Shown: positions 17,464 to 27,336, counted from the first letter of the stretch. The stretch: DNA of 64,000 nt from Microcaldota archaeon (GCA_020854835.1 JAHKLX010000003.1:62001-126000), one strand, 5' to 3'. Notes: generated by a model from the sequence alone, not told the origin. Made by a program: numbers and translations.

Positions 17464-17569
17464 TTAATCACCTCTAAACCATAAATAGTTATGAATAGCA
17501 ACATATTTAAATGTTTCTAGTGATGGGGTGTTGTGGAGTGTTAGAGTATGAGATGAATGCGGGCAAAAG

Positions 17570-17587
17570 TTTATAACTATATATAAA
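17570..17587 (+). promoter_or_regulatory. promoter of the filament cluster
   Basis: The sequence tttataactatatataaa lies 13-30 nt before the ATG at 17600. With no Shine-Dalgarno in between, transcription from TTTATAAC would give a nearly leaderless mRNA. Confidence 0.5.
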
Positions 17588-17599
17588 GTAATTAAATCG

Positions 17600-19336
17600 A
17601 TGGGAAATAATAAAGACGATATTGACGATCTTCTTATCAGTACTAGTGTTGATGCTTTAATCAAATATATCCATTCAAAAAAAAGGGTTGAAATTGAAAC
17701 CGCTGCAAATGATCTGAATCTTCCATTTAAGACAGTTGAAGAGTGGTCTAAAGCCTTGGAAAAACAAGGTCTTATTAAAATAGAATATAAATTCACAAAA
17801 GAATTTTTGATTTGGGCAGGGGATGAAGAGCAGATTGTTGAAAAAATAGGTAATATAGAAACTCAAAAAAAGTTTTCAGAAGAAAAAGTCGGACAGCTTA
17901 TGAATAAAATTAAAACAGCAAATGCAGAACTTGAACTCTTAAAAACTCAGTATACTCGATCAATTGCTGACACTCAACCCATTATAAATGAAACATCTGA
18001 AAAAGTAAAAGAATTAAATAATCTAATTAATTCCTCACAAAAATTATACAAAAAAAATGTCATTCAATTAAACAAATTAAATGCAAATTATACGCTTCTT
18101 CAAGAAAAAAGTGATGAAATCAAAAAAGAATTGGAAGAGTTCAAAAAAAGTGTGAAAGAAACGCCCAAAAATACAAAAGTTCAAAAAGTATTGGAAGAAT
18201 TTGAAAATAAACTCAAAAAACAGCAAACTGAAATTGATAAAAAACTCAAAGACATAGAAACAAAAATACAAGGACAGAGAAAGAAACTTGAAGATGTAGA
18301 TAATATTAAAATAAGTTTTGAGAGGATTGGTGCAGAAATTGAAAAAAATGAAGCTGAACAGCATCTCTTAAAAGAAATGATTGGTGAAGTAGGAACCACA
18401 TATACAGATTTCATTAAAACATCTAAAAGAATAGCGGGCGGAATGCCTTTTAATAAAAAAATAACCTTGTATAAACAAGAAATAGATAAAGTTAATAAAA
18501 CCCTAGAACAAGTTGAAAGAAAAGTTCAGATGATGCGTGCAGAAATTGATGAAGGAAAAATTTCTGCAGATACGGTTTTAATGTTGCATAAGAAAATCGC
18601 AACAATTGATTTCAAAGATAATCTGGGAAAGATGAAAGAGCGTGAAAAACAATTGAATGAAGATGTAAAATCACTTAAAGATCTTTATGGCGAAGTGAAA
18701 TCATCTGAAAACATACTTGAAGAAGTTAAAAACTCGATTAAAGAAATTGATGCTGCCGAAAGATTGATTAAAACAGAAAGGGTTAAAGTTACAGATTTGA
18801 TTTCAAAAATGAGCGACACCATAAAAGAGGATATAAGAGAATTATCAGTTTATGATACTAGATTAGATAGAATAGCCAACAGAACAAACATTTTGGTTAC
18901 GACTTTAGAAAAACAAATTAAAGACCATGAAAAATTTGTGGACGGCTTTGAATCTGAGAAAGAAGCATTTAAGAAAGATGTTGCATCAAAAAGAGTAGAT
19001 GTTAAAAATTATATACAACAATTAGAACAATGGGACAAAAAATACAGAGAAGTTTCAACAAAGAAAACTTTTGTATCAAAAATAACAAAAACTATTGACG
19101 GCATTAGGACAGACACAAAAGAACTTGAGGATAATATTGAAATTATTAAAAAGAAGATTGATTTGCTTGCACAACTAAAAAATAAACCAGAAGAACAATA
19201 TGCAGTGTTGAAGTTTATTGAGGGGAAACTACAAGAAACTAAAGAAAAAGAAAAGAATGTAGAAAGCAAACGTAAAGAATTGAATGACCTTATAGAAAAA
19301 ATGTGGAAAAATGAAAAGGAAAGTTCATCAACTTAA
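17600..19336 (+). CDS. winged-helix/long coiled-coil protein, filament-associated
   Basis: A 578-residue cytoplasmic protein. Residues about 13-72 form a winged-helix-like domain with 'EIETAANDLNLPFKTVEEW' and then 'GLIKIEYKFTKEFLIWAG'. Almost all the rest (about 85-570) is charged coiled coil. The N-terminal domain clearly matches that of 46987-48720, sharing V-x-EW-x3-LE-x2-G and KI-x-Y-x-FTK-x3-I-x-W-x-G. It is the first gene of the filament cluster, 66 nt before the ATPase gene. A cytoplasmic scaffold or adaptor for the assembly motor is plausible; DNA binding is possible but unproven. Confidence 0.8.
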   Translation: MGNNKDDIDDLLISTSVDALIKYIHSKKRVEIETAANDLNLPFKTVEEWSKALEKQGLIKIEYKFTKEFLIWAGDEEQIVEKIGNIETQKKFSEEKVGQLMNKIKTANAELELLKTQYTRSIADTQPIINETSEKVKELNNLINSSQKLYKKNVIQLNKLNANYTLLQEKSDEIKKELEEFKKSVKETPKNTKVQKVLEEFENKLKKQQTEIDKKLKDIETKIQGQRKKLEDVDNIKISFERIGAEIEKNEAEQHLLKEMIGEVGTTYTDFIKTSKRIAGGMPFNKKITLYKQEIDKVNKTLEQVERKVQMMRAEIDEGKISADTVLMLHKKIATIDFKDNLGKMKEREKQLNEDVKSLKDLYGEVKSSENILEEVKNSIKEIDAAERLIKTERVKVTDLISKMSDTIKEDIRELSVYDTRLDRIANRTNILVTTLEKQIKDHEKFVDGFESEKEAFKKDVASKRVDVKNYIQQLEQWDKKYREVSTKKTFVSKITKTIDGIRTDTKELEDNIEIIKKKIDLLAQLKNKPEEQYAVLKFIEGKLQETKEKEKNVESKRKELNDLIEKMWKNEKESSST

Positions 19337-19402
19337 AAATAAAAAAGAATATGTTAAACAATAAAAATGTTTGTGTTGTTATAAAATGGATTGGTGATAT
19401 GA

Positions 19403-20944
19403 ATGGCAGAAGAAGAATTGAGAGAAACCCCTTCAGCAGTAGAACATCCTGCTCCTGAAGAAAAAATGCATGTTATTGAGTCGTATTTCTTTAAAAGTGA
19501 GAATATCCCTGTGAACGTTAAAATCGTAGATAGGGGGGATTATGTACCGTATTATGAACTTACTATTCCTGGGCTGGCAGAAGGAACAAAAATTGTTTTG
19601 AATACAATGAAAGGTGAATTGATCACCAAGGTTAGATTAGATATCACAGAAATAATTGATCCAAAGAAAGAAAAAGACGTAAAACAAAAATTTGAAACTT
19701 ATGCATTATATCTATTGAAAAAACAATTTCCTTCATTAGCTGAAGATAAACGAAAAGTGTTGGCATCGTATCTTCTCCAGAGTACATTGGGGCTTGATGA
19801 ACTCGAACCTCCACTTCATGATGAAAGTTTAGAAGAAATTTGTGTTAATAATTCGCAAGAACCAGTATGGGTTTACCATAAAAAACATAACTGGTGTAAG
19901 ACTAATATATGGATACGTAACGAAGAAAAAATTTATGATTATTCTGCCATGATAGGTAGAAAAATTGGGAGACAGATAAATATACTTAATCCTTTGATGG
20001 ATGCACATCTTGGTTCAGGAGATAGGGTAAACGCGACTTTATCGCCCGTTTCATCTTTTGGGAACACTATTACAATCAGAAAATTCTCTAGGAATCCATG
20101 GACCATACCTGTTTTTGTTGCAAACAAAACAACATCTGCAGAGGTAGCAGCATGGATTTGGTTATGTGTACAAAATGAAATGTCTTTGATGATAACTGGG
20201 GGAACAGGATCAGGTAAAACCTCTTTCCTTAATGCTGTTGCAGGTTTAATTCCTCCAAACCAAAGAATTATTAGTATTGAAGATACAAGAGAACTTACTC
20301 TTCCTTCTTTCCTTCATTGGATACCTATGGTAACGAGAGAACCAAATCCAGAAGGAAAAGGAGAAGTTTCTATGCTTGACTTGATGGTTAACTCATTGAG
20401 GATGAGACCAGACAGAATAATTGTTGGTGAAGTTAGACGTAAAAAAGAAGCAGAAATTTTGATGGAAGCTATGCACACAGGACACTCTGTTTATGCAACC
20501 TTCCACGCCGATAACTCAGAACAAGCACTTACAAGACTTACAAATCCTCCTATAAACATTCCAAAGGCTTCAATTGATGCCTTGGCAGGTTTGGTAGTGC
20601 AGTTCAGACATAGAAGATTAGGAATTAGAAGAACTTTGGAGATGGCGGAAATTCAAAGAGGTGGGGACTTGAATGTCCTACATAGATGGGATATTAGAAG
20701 TGACAAATTAAATAAAGTAAACAAATCTGTGGGTTTTGCTGAAACATTGAATCTTTATGCAGGTTTGAGTTCTAAAGAAATAGATGAGGATATCAAAGAA
20801 AAATCCAAAATTATAACATGGATGGTGGAAAATAAACATATGAAAGTTGATGAAGTCGGACATATAATTTCACGATATTACTTTAATCCTGATGAGGTTA
20901 TTAAATTCGTTGATAAAAATAAACCTTGGGATTTCTCAATATAA
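19403..20944 (+). CDS. type IV filament assembly ATPase (TadA/ArlI-like), module 1
   Basis: A 513-residue secretion-superfamily ATPase that powers filament assembly at the inner face of the membrane. Its N-terminal domain carries 'LEEICVNN' and 'GDRVNATLSPVSSFGNTITIRKFS'. Walker A is GGTGSGKTS (266-274), followed by the Asp box 'SIEDTRELTLP', Walker B 'RMRPDRIIVGEVR' and the His box 'AMHTGHSVYATFHAD'. The Shine-Dalgarno is GGTGAT (19393-19398). Genes for two TadC-like proteins follow. Nucleotides 20370-20427 are identical to 28740-28797 in the module 2 ATPase, although the two proteins differ elsewhere. Confidence 0.95.
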   Translation: MAEEELRETPSAVEHPAPEEKMHVIESYFFKSENIPVNVKIVDRGDYVPYYELTIPGLAEGTKIVLNTMKGELITKVRLDITEIIDPKKEKDVKQKFETYALYLLKKQFPSLAEDKRKVLASYLLQSTLGLDELEPPLHDESLEEICVNNSQEPVWVYHKKHNWCKTNIWIRNEEKIYDYSAMIGRKIGRQINILNPLMDAHLGSGDRVNATLSPVSSFGNTITIRKFSRNPWTIPVFVANKTTSAEVAAWIWLCVQNEMSLMITGGTGSGKTSFLNAVAGLIPPNQRIISIEDTRELTLPSFLHWIPMVTREPNPEGKGEVSMLDLMVNSLRMRPDRIIVGEVRRKKEAEILMEAMHTGHSVYATFHADNSEQALTRLTNPPINIPKASIDALAGLVVQFRHRRLGIRRTLEMAEIQRGGDLNVLHRWDIRSDKLNKVNKSVGFAETLNLYAGLSSKEIDEDIKEKSKIITWMVENKHMKVDEVGHIISRYYFNPDEVIKFVDKNKPWDFSI

Positions 20945-20953
20945 GTGAGTGAA

Positions 20954-21784
20954 ATGGATATTCCAAACTTTGATGATATCATAGATTCTGCGTATAGTTA
21001 TGAAAAAAAAGGCGCTAAGAAATTTAAAAAAAATGAAGAAACAGAATCTGAGGATATTGATTTGTTTAAAATGCATGTTTCCGATATTGATTATTATAAA
21101 ATTTTAAGTTTGTGGCAGAGGGTTGAAAAAGTTAAAAAAACAGCTTCTCTTAATATGTTCTCCGAAACAAAACAAACAAGAAAACTCGAACCTGTTTTTT
21201 CTGCCCGCAATGATGCGAGTAGCGTTCCAAATATTCCTTCTCCAGTTGCTTCTTCAAAAACAGAGCAATTAAAAAAAATTGTGAAAACAGAAGATTTGGA
21301 TGGAACTGTTGATATGATGCAACAACTTAGGGAAGCGAAAATGAAAAGAAAAACATCTGTTAGTTTGAAAGAAACAAAGCTAGGAAAAACTGATGAAAAA
21401 GAAATTGATGAGAAAATTGTTGTTCCAGAAGTAAAACCGAAAACTGTTCCAGAAAAAAAAGAGGTTAGTAAACCTCCCAAAGTTCCTTTAATTCAAACTT
21501 CAGAATTAAAAAATTCACAAAAAAAGAAAGAAGAAAAAATGATGGAAGATTTGAAATCTCTTAATAAGTCAGAACTTCTAAAAAGAATTGAAACTTTGTC
21601 AGATCATGTTTTGATGGATTATTCAAGACAAAATGATCCAAAGAAGTATACGGAATTCACAATGGGGTTGATAAATGCAGATAGTTTTAGAACAAGCACT
21701 AAAGTTGCAATAGCTAAAAAAATGGGCATTGCAGAGAATGAAGCAATTGAATATTTGATAAAATCTCCATTCAGTGGAATATGA
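20954..21784 (+). CDS. filament-cluster linker protein, unknown function
   Basis: The start is either the GTG at 20945, directly after the ATPase stop, or the ATG at 20954. I prefer the ATG because GTGAGTGA in front of it can serve as a weak Shine-Dalgarno. The product is about 276 residues. A charged, low-complexity Lys/Glu/Pro middle (about 60-200) links an acidic N-terminus to a helical C-terminal domain (about 205-276, 'LNKSELLKRIETLSDHVLMD' onwards). There is no transmembrane segment. Its place between ATPase and TadC genes suggests a cytoplasmic partner of the motor. No family is recognised. Confidence 0.75.
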   Translation: MDIPNFDDIIDSAYSYEKKGAKKFKKNEETESEDIDLFKMHVSDIDYYKILSLWQRVEKVKKTASLNMFSETKQTRKLEPVFSARNDASSVPNIPSPVASSKTEQLKKIVKTEDLDGTVDMMQQLREAKMKRKTSVSLKETKLGKTDEKEIDEKIVVPEVKPKTVPEKKEVSKPPKVPLIQTSELKNSQKKKEEKMMEDLKSLNKSELLKRIETLSDHVLMDYSRQNDPKKYTEFTMGLINADSFRTSTKVAIAKKMGIAENEAIEYLIKSPFSGI

Positions 21785-21839
21785 CATCATATGAAAACGT
21801 ATAAAAAGATTGTGTGATAAAAAAGAACAGGGTGGATAC

Positions 21840-22766
21840 ATGGTAATAAAGAAAAAACACGGATTGGTGGAGAAAGAGGATTCAGTATCATCCCCTTTAG
21901 TAAGACCAACAAGAACTACAAAAATAAATAGACAAAGCAGCGTTGGAAGATTTTTTGGAAAATTGGCAAGTCAATATCCCAACATCCAAGACCAATTAAT
22001 TATGGCAGATATGGATAAAACTCCTGCAGAGTTTATGCAGATGGTTATATCTGCAACTATGACATATAGTATTGCGTCCACCCTTGTAGCAGCAATATTT
22101 TTAGGCATTTTTGAATATAGTATGATATGGATCTTTCCCATATTTATCATATCCCTTGTATTCTTTTTTTATATGTGGAAAAGTTATCCAATTGTCAAAA
22201 TTAAAAAGAGAGAAAGATTAATTGATAAAGATTTAGTTTTTGCAGGAAGACATATGGTTATTGCCTTAAGATCCGGAGTACCCATGTTTGATTCGATGGT
22301 GGGAATGACACAAGATTATGGAGAAGTTAGTGTAGAGTTCAATAAAATTGTTGAGAGAATAACTCTTGGAGAACCACCTGCACAGGCAATAAGAGGAGTA
22401 GTTAAGTACAACCCATCCAAATATTTTAATAGAATGGCTCTCCAAATTGTTAATGCTTTAAATTCTGGTGCAGATTTGGCAACCTCATTAGACACAGTAT
22501 TGGATCAGATTGCAAAAGAACAAGTTATTTCTTTAAAAGAATACGGACAAAAATTAAATCCTTTAAGTATGTTTTACATGCTTTTTGCTATTGTTTTTCC
22601 ATCTTTAGGTATTGTATTCATAACAGTTTTGATATCATTTACTGGAGGAGGACTTACTGCACTTGGTGCAGGTATTTTGCTTTTGGGGGGAGTTTATATT
22701 ATAACTTCACAATTTATGTTTATCACTATGATTGAAAGCTCGAGACCTCCATACGAATTAACATAA
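21840..22766 (+). CDS. TadC/ArlJ-like filament platform protein, module 1 subunit A
   Basis: A 308-residue polytopic protein of the type II secretion F (T2SF) family. The start is the ATG at 21840 behind GGGTGG; the TTG at 21810 has no site. A basic cytoplasmic N-terminus (KKKHGLVEKED) precedes transmembrane pairs at about residues 65-115 and 240-300. Between them lies the T2SF cytoplasmic domain 'VFAGRHMVIALRSGVPMFDS'. It should form the membrane platform that the ATPase turns or pushes. Confidence 0.9.
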   Translation: MVIKKKHGLVEKEDSVSSPLVRPTRTTKINRQSSVGRFFGKLASQYPNIQDQLIMADMDKTPAEFMQMVISATMTYSIASTLVAAIFLGIFEYSMIWIFPIFIISLVFFFYMWKSYPIVKIKKRERLIDKDLVFAGRHMVIALRSGVPMFDSMVGMTQDYGEVSVEFNKIVERITLGEPPAQAIRGVVKYNPSKYFNRMALQIVNALNSGADLATSLDTVLDQIAKEQVISLKEYGQKLNPLSMFYMLFAIVFPSLGIVFITVLISFTGGGLTALGAGILLLGGVYIITSQFMFITMIESSRPPYELT

Positions 22767-22782
22767 ACGAAGAGGTAATTAT

Positions 22783-23916
22783 ATGAAAAGAAGATTAGAT
22801 GTTGTTGGGCGTATTGCTCCTCGCGATAAGATTAAGGAATTTGGGCAGATGCTTTCATCTGCAGGTATGGATTTGGAACCTGAATACTTACTTGGTGCAT
22901 TGTTTGTTATGAGCGGGTTAATGTCAATAATCTTTGCTATTTTAATTTATCAATTACCCTTTACATATGTTTATTTGACCTCCCTCACAGATATGGCAGT
23001 TCACGTTTTAAGATATATAGGAATATCAATATCAACTGCAGAACCAATAGGAGGAATTATTTATGTTTTACTGATGTTTTTATTAGATGCAGTTATATCC
23101 CTCATTTTAGGCCCTGCTGTTGTCTTTGTTTCAATTTATACAATTATAATATTGAGGATTGACAATAGAAGAAAAAAAGTAGAGGAAGTTTTACCAGATT
23201 TCCTTATGCTTGCTGCTGCAAATGTTAGGGCAGGTATGACGATTGATCAGGCAATGTGGTATGCCGCAAAACCCGAATTTGGGACTTTAGCACTGGAAGT
23301 GGAACTTGTTGCCAGAAGAGTTTTCGCAGGAGAACCTTTCGATAATGCAATTGATTTGCTTGCTGAAAGACTTGAGTCTAAAGCAGTGAGGAGAACAGTT
23401 GCATTGATTAAACAAGGTATGGCTTCTGGAGGAGAAATCGCCAATATATTAGAAAGAACTGGTGAAGAATCCAGAAACATGCAGATGATAAAAAAAGATA
23501 TTGCAACTTCTCTCTTGATGTATATAATTTTTATTGTGTTTGCAGCTGCAGTAGCAACCCCTTTTCTTTATGCAGTGTCTCACCAATTACTGTTTAATTT
23601 GGAGGGCATTATAGCTGAACTTCCTGAAACAAATGTATCAAGCATTACAGGCGGAGGTTCATATGGGGGAGTGGTTGGACTTGCAACAATGTTTCACTTT
23701 GGGGATATGCCAATAACTGCAGATGAATTTGTATTATTTGCTGTTTTTGCTATATTTGTAACATCTATACTTGCATCATTGGTTATTGGCGTTATACGCC
23801 AAGGCTCAAAAGTAAGAGGAGTTAGATATATACCTTTCCTCATGGTAGTTTCATACATTATTTTCATAGTCTCAGAAGCTTTCTTGAAGGAGATTTTGGG
23901 AGTAATGGCAATGTAG
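22783..23916 (+). CDS. TadC/ArlJ-like filament platform protein, module 1 subunit B
   Basis: A 377-residue T2SF-family protein starting at an ATG 16 nt after the previous stop. Transmembrane segments lie at about residues 38-60, 85-130, 240-270 and 318-375. The cytoplasmic T2SF domain reads 'VLPDFLMLAAANVRAGMTIDQA' and 'GMASGGEIANILERTGEESR'. It pairs with 21840-22766, like the split TadB/TadC arrangement. This protein has extra C-terminal helices. Confidence 0.9.
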   Translation: MKRRLDVVGRIAPRDKIKEFGQMLSSAGMDLEPEYLLGALFVMSGLMSIIFAILIYQLPFTYVYLTSLTDMAVHVLRYIGISISTAEPIGGIIYVLLMFLLDAVISLILGPAVVFVSIYTIIILRIDNRRKKVEEVLPDFLMLAAANVRAGMTIDQAMWYAAKPEFGTLALEVELVARRVFAGEPFDNAIDLLAERLESKAVRRTVALIKQGMASGGEIANILERTGEESRNMQMIKKDIATSLLMYIIFIVFAAAVATPFLYAVSHQLLFNLEGIIAELPETNVSSITGGGSYGGVVGLATMFHFGDMPITADEFVLFAVFAIFVTSILASLVIGVIRQGSKVRGVRYIPFLMVVSYIIFIVSEAFLKEILGVMAM

Positions 23917-23957
23917 GGGTATAAACCTTTAAAAATTTAATATTGATAGAGTTATCT

Positions 23958-25223
23958 ATGTTATTTTATAAAAAAGGGCAAAGCAGTGTTGAACTTCTTG
24001 TTGTTTTAGGAGTTATACTTATAATCATATTGGGTTTTACAATTTTGGCACAAGAAGGTCTCATACAGGCACAGAGCCAAAGAGATATGGGTGTTGCTGA
24101 AATAACTGTTAATGAAGTTGCAGACGCAGCCGAAACAGTATGTAGACAGGGGATGGGCGCTAAAAAGAAAATATTTATTGAGATACCCGGATCTGTCAAT
24201 TTAAACGAATCATATATTGGAAAACCAAGTGGATCAATGATAGAATCTAAAACAATAAATTTAAACTTAAGAGGTACAGATATTTTTAGAACACTTTCTT
24301 GCGAAGTTAGAGGGAACTGGATGGATAGAACTGGAAAAGGTTGGATAACTATTGAATCAAGAGGCACTTATGTACGGATTGGTGAAGGCATGGTTATCTT
24401 AGATTATGATTCATTATATTTCTTGATGTCTCGCGATTCCTCTGCTTCAAAAACTATAAGCTTCACTAGTGTTTATGATGAAAATATAGATATAGATGTC
24501 GAGGAAACTTGGGACCATACTGGAATTTCTTTGAGTATTTCGCCCGATAATTTTATGCTTACTCCTGAAGGTGAAAGAAATGTTGAATTCAGTGTTACTG
24601 CAGGAGGAGTACCAACAGGGATTTATTCAGGTTATTTTATAGTTGATGTGTCTTCAGGAGATTTTAATGAAGAAATAACAATACCGATAACTGTAGAAAT
24701 TAGAAGTTCGGGAGGTTCTGGAGAGGATGAATGTGAATGTTTTGATTGGAGAAATGTTGAATGTGGGGCAGATACTTGTTCAGAAAATCAAATGCAACAA
24801 TCCAGACTATGCTCCCCCCGAGAATGTGCTATTGAAAATAGATGTGTAAATGATATGTGTAGTGGATGGTTGGATGTTGGTTGTGGGAGTGGTAGTTGTG
24901 ATACGGGACAACTACGCCAGATTCGAAGTTGTTTATATGGGTGCGAAGAACAAGAAAGGTGCTTGGATGATGACTGTGTATTAAACCTTGGCGCTTCAGG
25001 GTGTGGAGGAGGGGCAGATCCGTGCAACCCTTGGGAAACAGTAACCGCTTATGATTGTGACTATGACTGTCTTTCTTATGTTTGTGGAGAATGTCACGAT
25101 ACTTGCTGCAATACCTATTGTATTGCAATGGCAGAAGGACATATGGATCCTGAAGAATGGATTACAGCAATAATAGTTGGGGGAAAATGTGTTGAGGGAG
25201 AATGTTATTGTCTCCCAGGTTAA
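23958..25223 (+). CDS. class III-signal prepilin-like protein with two TSP1-like Cys repeats
   Basis: The ATG at 23958 gives a 421-residue protein; the upstream TTG at 23943 is ignored. It has a class III prepilin signal, KKG|QSSVELLVVLG, cut before the hydrophobic helix. A beta-rich middle (about 60-260) follows. Residues about 265-335 hold two repeats of the form W-x4-CG-x3-C-x3-Q-x2-Q-x-R-x-C: 'DWRNVECGADTC' and 'GWLDVGCGSGSC' are their openings. This spacing resembles thrombospondin type 1 repeats. A further Cys-rich tail has 'CGECHDTCCNTYC'. It is likely a minor or tip subunit with an adhesive head. Confidence 0.85.
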   Translation: MLFYKKGQSSVELLVVLGVILIIILGFTILAQEGLIQAQSQRDMGVAEITVNEVADAAETVCRQGMGAKKKIFIEIPGSVNLNESYIGKPSGSMIESKTINLNLRGTDIFRTLSCEVRGNWMDRTGKGWITIESRGTYVRIGEGMVILDYDSLYFLMSRDSSASKTISFTSVYDENIDIDVEETWDHTGISLSISPDNFMLTPEGERNVEFSVTAGGVPTGIYSGYFIVDVSSGDFNEEITIPITVEIRSSGGSGEDECECFDWRNVECGADTCSENQMQQSRLCSPRECAIENRCVNDMCSGWLDVGCGSGSCDTGQLRQIRSCLYGCEEQERCLDDDCVLNLGASGCGGGADPCNPWETVTAYDCDYDCLSYVCGECHDTCCNTYCIAMAEGHMDPEEWITAIIVGGKCVEGECYCLPG

Positions 25224-25238
25224 AAAAACGGTGAATAA

Positions 25239-25637
25239 ATGAAAGGACAATTATCCTCAGAATTGATTGTTATAATAAGTGTGGTTGCTTTGTTGTTGCT
25301 CAGTATAAGTGTTATTTATGTTGAATACTACCAAAGTAGTTATTTGTTTGGAGATGCAGTAAATTGCGAACACTCTGTTAGAAAAGTCGCAACAACGATT
25401 AACTCTGTTGCAACTATCAGAGGGAGCAGTGAAAAAATAAGCTTAAATAGTCAGAGGTGTGTTTTTGGAGTTTACGATAGAATTGTATATGGATTATATT
25501 CTGAAACTCCCGAAGGCCATTCAAATAGGATATCAGAATATATTTTAACTAATGCAACGCAAGAAGCAGAATTCAATGCTTTTGGAGATTTTATTATAAA
25601 AAATGAAGGCGGTGTGATAAAAATTGAAGAAGCTTAA
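25239..25637 (+). CDS. class III-signal prepilin-like protein
   Basis: A 132-residue protein starting MKG|QLSSELIVIISVVALLLLS, a minimal class III prepilin signal with Glu at +6, followed by a hydrophobic helix. A compact mature domain contains two Cys. It starts 16 nt after the previous gene's stop, and the next gene begins inside its 3' end. It is a likely filament subunit of module 1. Confidence 0.82.
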   Translation: MKGQLSSELIVIISVVALLLLSISVIYVEYYQSSYLFGDAVNCEHSVRKVATTINSVATIRGSSEKISLNSQRCVFGVYDRIVYGLYSETPEGHSNRISEYILTNATQEAEFNAFGDFIIKNEGGVIKIEEA

Positions 25638-26121
25638 AGGACAAACACTAACTTTAGACCTAGTAGTTGCATTATCCTTATTTTTATTTTTAATATTGTT
25701 GGTACTGTGGGCCATGGATATGAGTTTCAGTAAAATTAACACATCTAAAAGCCAGCAATGGAATTATCAAAAGGTTGTTGATTTGTCTATTAATTTGTTT
25801 GAAACAGAAGGAATTCCCTCAAATTGGAAAAAAGATAATGTTGATTCTATAGGTCTTCTAAACGAGTATGGAACAAGCAATATAAGTTGGGATAAATTTT
25901 TGGAATTTGAAGAACTTTATAACAACAATAAATCTCTTTTACTTGAACTTTCTGGATTGAAAAATGATGAAGATATTGCAATAGTAATAGGTGAAAAAGA
26001 AATTGGAGATATTTCAGGTTGGGATAGAGAAAAATATGAGATTATTAAATTAACACGGATAAAAACAGTGAATGGTTCTTCAGAGCAATGCCATATTTAC
26101 GTAAAAATGAGAGGCTATTAA
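25624..26121 (+). CDS. prepilin-like protein
   Basis: A 165-residue protein starting at TTG 25624, 14 nt inside the preceding gene, with GGTGTGA upstream. The N-terminus MKKLKG|QTLTLDLVVALSLFLFLILLVLW (read in two halves: QTLTLDLVVA, then a long hydrophobic helix) fits the class III signal. It has Asp in place of the usual Glu and lies in the same place as its neighbours. The mature part is small and mostly helical, with one Cys near the end. Confidence 0.78.
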   Translation: MKKLKGQTLTLDLVVALSLFLFLILLVLWAMDMSFSKINTSKSQQWNYQKVVDLSINLFETEGIPSNWKKDNVDSIGLLNEYGTSNISWDKFLEFEELYNNNKSLLLELSGLKNDEDIAIVIGEKEIGDISGWDREKYEIIKLTRIKTVNGSSEQCHIYVKMRGY

Positions 26122-26122
26122 T

Positions 26123-26491
26123 ATGAAGGGGTATGTTTTAACTATGGATGTTGTGCTTGCTTTCGGGGCATTTTTCATACTATTATTAATAATATTGTCT
26201 CTTTTGGAAACGAGAACAACTTCAAACGATCAACAACTGTATTACCTTGCAACAGATATTGGATTGGTTGTGGATGAAAGTTGTGGGGATTTAGAAGATG
26301 CAGACATACGGGAAATTATAGAAAACACACCTTGGAATGTATGTGCTGAAATAAGAGTATATGATGACACAGATAACCTAATATATTCAACGATTAAGTC
26401 AGAATGTGATTCTATTGATAGCGAAATCAGTGTTAGTTATTTCTCATGTCAGGATTTGAAGTATGGGAGGGTAAAAACATGGTACAGATAA
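26123..26491 (+). CDS. prepilin-like protein
   Basis: A 122-residue protein starting MKG|YVLTMDVVLAFGAFF, with one base between the preceding stop and its ATG. The hydrophobic helix spans residues 4-28. The mature domain has four cysteines. The next gene starts inside its 3' end. The signal is a variant class III type with Asp at the Glu position. Confidence 0.75.
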   Translation: MKGYVLTMDVVLAFGAFFILLLIILSLLETRTTSNDQQLYYLATDIGLVVDESCGDLEDADIREIIENTPWNVCAEIRVYDDTDNLIYSTIKSECDSIDSEISVSYFSCQDLKYGRVKTWYR

Positions 26492-27321
26492 CTAAAGGAT
26501 TTATTTTTTTGATGAGCACCGTGTTGATAATGTCGGTAAATTTGTATTTATTAATAAGTGTAATTCAATCGGGTAGAAGTTTTGTTCCGGGAAATGTGGG
26601 TCTTAGTCAGTTAAGAACATTGATAAATGATATAGATAACGACATTGATTACATCAATACTTACAAAACCATTATGTATCATGGAGAGGGTTACAGTGAA
26701 TTTGGAACATCTTTCTCTCTACCAATTACTGAGGGAGGTTTTGATGAACTCAAAGATTACGCAGAATTCAGACAAAGAATTTTTGATTTCCAAGGAATTA
26801 ACGGCACAGTTGAAGTGAATGATACTTTGAGATTTACCAATGGAATTTATTTTGATTATGATGAAGCTGAACAATCGGGCAAATTGGTAACGCCAATCCC
26901 CACAAGAGATTATTCTGGATTAAAAATTGAGATATATTGCCCAAACGAAGAGGCAAGTGATATTGATTGGGGTGTGGGCCCGCCTTGTACAGATACAGGG
27001 ACGTGCAGATCCCCCAGAAAACAAATAACCTTTTCGTATTCAGATCGGGAAAATGATTATTACAATTCAAAATGTTGTGTGATTGGTGCTGGTAATGACA
27101 TAGTTGTAACTTATCCAGAATCAATTTTATCTGTTGTACTGATAGTACCAGAAGCAGGCGGATCTACTTGGAAAACTGAAATAGATGTTGGGGGAGAGGA
27201 TTTGAATTGTTTTGTTAATATGACGGGGATAGTTAGTTATCACGTTGATACCGAATCAGAATTTGGTACAATTTTGACTGTCTACCGCGACGGAACAGAA
27301 TATACAACACTTATCAATTAA
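26479..27321 (+). CDS. prepilin-like protein, largest of the last four
   Basis: The start is the ATG at 26479 behind GGGAGGGT, overlapping the previous gene by 13 nt; 280 residues. The N-terminus 'MVQITKG|FIFLMSTVLIMS' resembles a degenerate class III signal with no acidic residue after the cleavage site. It may be a membrane-anchored minor subunit rather than a true pilin. The mature part is beta-rich and Asp/Tyr-rich, with one Cys cluster ('CPNEEASDIDW' to 'NSKCCVIG'). It ends module 1. Confidence 0.72.
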   Translation: MVQITKGFIFLMSTVLIMSVNLYLLISVIQSGRSFVPGNVGLSQLRTLINDIDNDIDYINTYKTIMYHGEGYSEFGTSFSLPITEGGFDELKDYAEFRQRIFDFQGINGTVEVNDTLRFTNGIYFDYDEAEQSGKLVTPIPTRDYSGLKIEIYCPNEEASDIDWGVGPPCTDTGTCRSPRKQITFSYSDRENDYYNSKCCVIGAGNDIVVTYPESILSVVLIVPEAGGSTWKTEIDVGGEDLNCFVNMTGIVSYHVDTESEFGTILTVYRDGTEYTTLIN

Positions 27322-27326
27322 TAACA

Positions 27327-27336
27327 ATATATAAAA
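27327..27336 (+). promoter_or_regulatory. TATA box of filament module 2
   Basis: The sequence atatataaaa lies about 35-44 nt before the ATG at 27371 and leaves a short leader with GGTGGGGA. Module 2 can therefore be transcribed independently. Confidence 0.5.
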
